Assembly (NCBI GenBank): GCA_964523295.1
Contig: CAZGAH010000021.1
Location: 1 to 55,049, forward strand
Source of the DNA: CAZGAH01 sp964523295
GTDB taxonomy: Bacteria > Desulfobacterota > Desulfovibrionia > Desulfovibrionales > Desulfovibrionaceae
Length of the DNA: 55,049 bases
Reading direction: 5' to 3'
Position numbers and translations under genes: made by a program
In this document: one piece after another, positions 52,837 through 55,049 of the stretch
Position numbering within the stretch: position 1 is the first letter of the stretch
How the letters are laid out: each line of letters begins with the position of its first letter
The notes under the pieces: model-generated
Database searches by the model: none
What the model saw: the letters and a program-made list of their open reading frames with translations, nothing else
Told to the model about the DNA's origin: nothing

Positions 52837-54576
52837 ATGCACGGCGAACAGGGCCTCGATCGCGAGTTTGTGCGCCAAATGGCGCGCCAGACCATTGAAG
52901 AGGGAATTCCACCCGATGTGTCCTGCCTGTCCCAGAAGCAGGTCCGACATCTGCTCTACGAATTCGGAGTCTATCAGACGGAACTGTTGGCCCAGAACGA
53001 GGAACTCAAGGCCTTGCGTCAAGAACTCGAGACCTCGCGCGACAGTTTTGCGCGTCTCTACGAGCACGCCCCGGTGGGGTATGTCACCCTGGATGCCAAG
53101 GGGCAGATTCTGGAGTGCAACACGAGTTGCAGCGCCCTGCTGGGCATCCCCCGCCAGAAATTGCTCGGGAGCGGGCTGGCGAGCTGGATTACCCCCTACC
53201 ATCGCAACCGCCTGTTCGAGCACCTGAACCAGGCGTTGCAGACCGAGGAACGGTGTACCTGCGAACTCCTGCTGGCGACCGGCGCGTCCGGTCAGGAACG
53301 CCACATCCGTCTGGACAGCCGCCAGGCTCCCTTTGGCAGCGACCCGACGCCCCGTTGTTATACAGCGCTGACGGACATCACCCTGCAGCAGCAGCACGCC
53401 GGGATGATGGCCAAGGCCCGCGACGCCGCCGAGGCCGCCAATAAGGCCAAGTCCGGGTTCCTGGCCAACATGAGCCATGAAATACGCACACCGCTCAACG
53501 GTGTTATGGGCATGTTGCAGCTGCTGCAGGCAACGCCGCTCACTACGGATCAGCAGCAATACGCCTTAAACGCCTTTCAGTCCTGCAACCGCCTGACTGG
53601 TCTGCTCGCCGACATCCTGGACTTATCGCGCATCGAGGCCGGAAAACTGGATATCCACAGGGCCTCGTTCGATGTGGCGGAGGTTTTGCAGCAGGTGCAA
53701 GACCTGTTTCTGCCCCTGGCCAAAGCGGCCGGGGTGACGCTCAGTTGCATCATGCATCCGATCCTCGAGCGCTATGTGTTTGGAGACGCCGCCCGGCTGC
53801 TGCAGGTGCTCACCAATCTGGTGGGCAACGCCCTGAAGTTCACCTCTTCGGGCAGTGTGGTCGTGGAGGTGTCTCCCTTGCAAACGGCGAATCCGGAGGA
53901 GCGCCGCCTGCTCTTTTCGGTGGCGGATACGGGCATTGGCATTCCTGACGACAAGCTGGCCTCCCTGTTCCTGCCCTTCTCTCAGCTCAGCCAGGGCGTT
54001 ACACGCGAATATCAAGGCGCGGGATTGGGCCTGGCCATCTGCAAACGCCTGGTAAACCTCATGGGTGGGACCATCGCCATCGACAACACGCCGGGTAACG
54101 GCATTACCGTGTATTTTACCATCGTCTGCACTCGGGGCATGTCAGATGACGTTTTACCGGAGGTCGTCGTGGCTGATGCCGGGTATCAGCTGGCGGGTTT
54201 GAATATCCTTGTGGCTGAGGACGACAAAGTGAGCGGACTTGTTGCCGCGAAGCTCTTAGCCGGTGTCAACGCCTGCGCCAAAGTCGTTGAAACGGGAACG
54301 AAAGTATTGGCTGCCTTGCGCCAAGAGCATTTCGACCTCGTGCTGATGGACGTGCAGATGCCGGTCATGGACGGCGTAGAGGCCACTCGGGCAATCCGAA
54401 ACGGTGAAGCTGGAGAGGAAAACAAGAATCTCCCCATTATCGCCATGACTGCCTACGCCATGGCAGGGGACAAGGAAAAATTTCTCCAGGCCGGGATGAA
54501 CGGCTATGTGTCCAAGCCGGTGAGCGTTGAAGGTTTGATCCGCTCTGTGAAGTCGGTCATGGACCGCAAACCATGA
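52837..54576 (+). CDS. Cytoplasmic hybrid histidine kinase with PAS domain
   Basis: A 579-residue kinase with no transmembrane helix. Residues 1-70 are helical (LSQKQVRHLLYEFGVYQTEL), followed by a PAS domain (ARLYEHAPVGYVTLDAKGQI, about 72-195), HisKA (FLANMSHEIRTPLNGVMGML, phosphohistidine near 214), HATPase_c (NLVGNALKFTSSGSVVVEV, VADTGIGIPDDKL, GAGLGLAICKRL) and a receiver (NILVAEDDKVSGLVAAKLL, LVLMDVQMPVMDGVEATRAI with the aspartate near 504). The first receiver acids are E-D-D. The kinase and receiver parts closely resemble those of the large kinase at 36083. It probably works with the CheB-CheR protein encoded upstream. GAGAAGGAGAA precedes ATG. Confidence 0.92.
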   Translation: MHGEQGLDREFVRQMARQTIEEGIPPDVSCLSQKQVRHLLYEFGVYQTELLAQNEELKALRQELETSRDSFARLYEHAPVGYVTLDAKGQILECNTSCSALLGIPRQKLLGSGLASWITPYHRNRLFEHLNQALQTEERCTCELLLATGASGQERHIRLDSRQAPFGSDPTPRCYTALTDITLQQQHAGMMAKARDAAEAANKAKSGFLANMSHEIRTPLNGVMGMLQLLQATPLTTDQQQYALNAFQSCNRLTGLLADILDLSRIEAGKLDIHRASFDVAEVLQQVQDLFLPLAKAAGVTLSCIMHPILERYVFGDAARLLQVLTNLVGNALKFTSSGSVVVEVSPLQTANPEERRLLFSVADTGIGIPDDKLASLFLPFSQLSQGVTREYQGAGLGLAICKRLVNLMGGTIAIDNTPGNGITVYFTIVCTRGMSDDVLPEVVVADAGYQLAGLNILVAEDDKVSGLVAAKLLAGVNACAKVVETGTKVLAALRQEHFDLVLMDVQMPVMDGVEATRAIRNGEAGEENKNLPIIAMTAYAMAGDKEKFLQAGMNGYVSKPVSVEGLIRSVKSVMDRKP

Positions 54577-54584
54577 ACGAGCCG

Positions 54585-54617
54585 ACACGCTGGCGAGCGA
54601 GAAGCTCGCCGGCGTGT
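54585..54617. terminator. Bidirectional terminator between kinase and DUF4150 genes
   Basis: ACACGC and GGCGAGC pair with GCTCGCC and GCGTGT, with one T-G pair between the two parts, around GAGAA. It separates the plus-strand kinase gene from the convergent DUF4150 gene. Confidence 0.65.
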
Positions 54618-54622
54618 TGCGC

Positions 54623-55033
54623 CTATTCCGCTATCGAAACCGTCGTCTGACTCGGGTTGACCAGCGAGCCGACCGCATTGGCGTTGTCGCCGTCCTGCTT
54701 TGTCGCACAGCCCTGGAACACGGCCTTGGCGCCTTCGATGACCACCTTTTCGCTGCCGGAGGTGAACGTGGCCGGCCCCTGAATGCATCCCGAGACCACG
54801 CCGTTGAGCGTCCCCGGCTCGTCGCCCGTGGTCTGGGAAATCCCGGTCTGCATGGTCACCGCCTTGGCCCCGTTGATGAACACCTTTTCAGCGCAGGTGT
54901 CGGCATTGGCGTTCTCCAGCATGGCCAGATTCTGATAGGGCACCGAGACCTCGTTCGCCGGCGGGGGCGCTGGCGTCAGGCAGACGTCGGGGAAGGCTGT
55001 CGCCGTGCCGGTTTCGTTCGTAGCCGCGAACAT
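54623..55033 (-). CDS. PAAR-like DUF4150 protein
   Basis: A 136-residue protein of the DUF4150 family. GTATAFPDVCLTPAPPPANE, VSVPYQNLAMLENANADTCA, and the glycine-rich repeats EKVFINGAKAVTMQTGIS and EKVVIEGAKAVFQGCATK are typical. DUF4150 proteins form PAAR-like tips of the type VI secretion spike and often precede or are fused to effector domains. Here the protein ends after the domain, so an effector or other spike component would have to be a separate gene. The ribosome binding site GGGAGAAG precedes ATG 55033, close to the window edge, so its operon context is not visible. Confidence 0.88.
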   Translation of the reverse strand: MFAATNETGTATAFPDVCLTPAPPPANEVSVPYQNLAMLENANADTCAEKVFINGAKAVTMQTGISQTTGDEPGTLNGVVSGCIQGPATFTSGSEKVVIEGAKAVFQGCATKQDGDNANAVGSLVNPSQTTVSIAE

Positions 55034-55049
55034 GGGCTTCTCCCTTATC

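Overview
The window looks like part of a draft scaffold from a GC-rich, anaerobic, sulfate-reducer-type bacterium of the Desulfovibrio group. This is inference from gene content: a siroheme decarboxylase gene of the alternative heme pathway beside hemL and anaerobic-type cobalamin genes, a double-cubane cluster protein with its activase, a small molybdate-binding Mop protein, flagellar stator genes, and a very high density of signalling proteins. Four runs of N (three of 10, one of 53) all fall inside genes. In each case the reading frames on both sides show that the run length is a placeholder and not the true gap.

Layout. 1-2940: one small Rho-N-like gene followed by a decayed region with an IS1634-type transposase relic. 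2943-6645: tetrapyrrole block (ahbB, hemL, cbiG, cobJ), tightly packed. 6655-10978 (minus strand): CheX-REC response regulator, a Tat-signal-bearing EutB-EutC fusion (ethanolamine ammonia-lyase) and a DedA protein. 10979-11825: A+T-rich gene-poor stretch sharing a 41-nt repeat with the IS relic. 11826-16201: STAS protein, a MacA/MacB-like three-gene exporter and a solitary carbamate kinase. 16212-20612 (minus): aroC, aroK, an NtrC-type regulator, a TIGR01777 epimerase and a 65-residue tyrosine-rich peptide. 20613-21474: relic of a DUF4338/DruA gene. 21475-31342: greA, then a nearly gap-free run dnaE-queD-dtd-(PP2C phosphatase, serine kinase, STAS)-fapA-motA-motB. 31504-35640: SH3 and M48 lipoprotein-like genes, the double-cubane protein pair, a cluster of strong hairpins and mop. 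36083-44322: large hybrid histidine kinase, RlmM-like methyltransferase, thioesterase, OsmC, DUF3179 protein and HAD phosphatase. 44376-49634: transketolase, then a translationally coupled trio of binding protein, SDF-fold symporter and binding protein. 49762-55033: CheB-CheR-PAS protein, a second hybrid kinase and, at the edge, a PAAR-like DUF4150 protein that hints at a type VI secretion cluster beyond the window.

How the genes work together. The tetrapyrrole block supplies precursors for heme and cobalamin; the B12-dependent EutB-EutC fusion about 1 kb away would use the latter. The Rsb-type phosphatase/kinase/STAS trio forms a complete partner-switching relay placed directly before fapA and the motor stator genes, without a local sigma factor. 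The most unusual items are the apparently exported single-chain ethanolamine ammonia-lyase and the symporter flanked by two periplasmic binding proteins. The symporter keeps the SDF scaffold but has lost the usual ligand-binding signatures.
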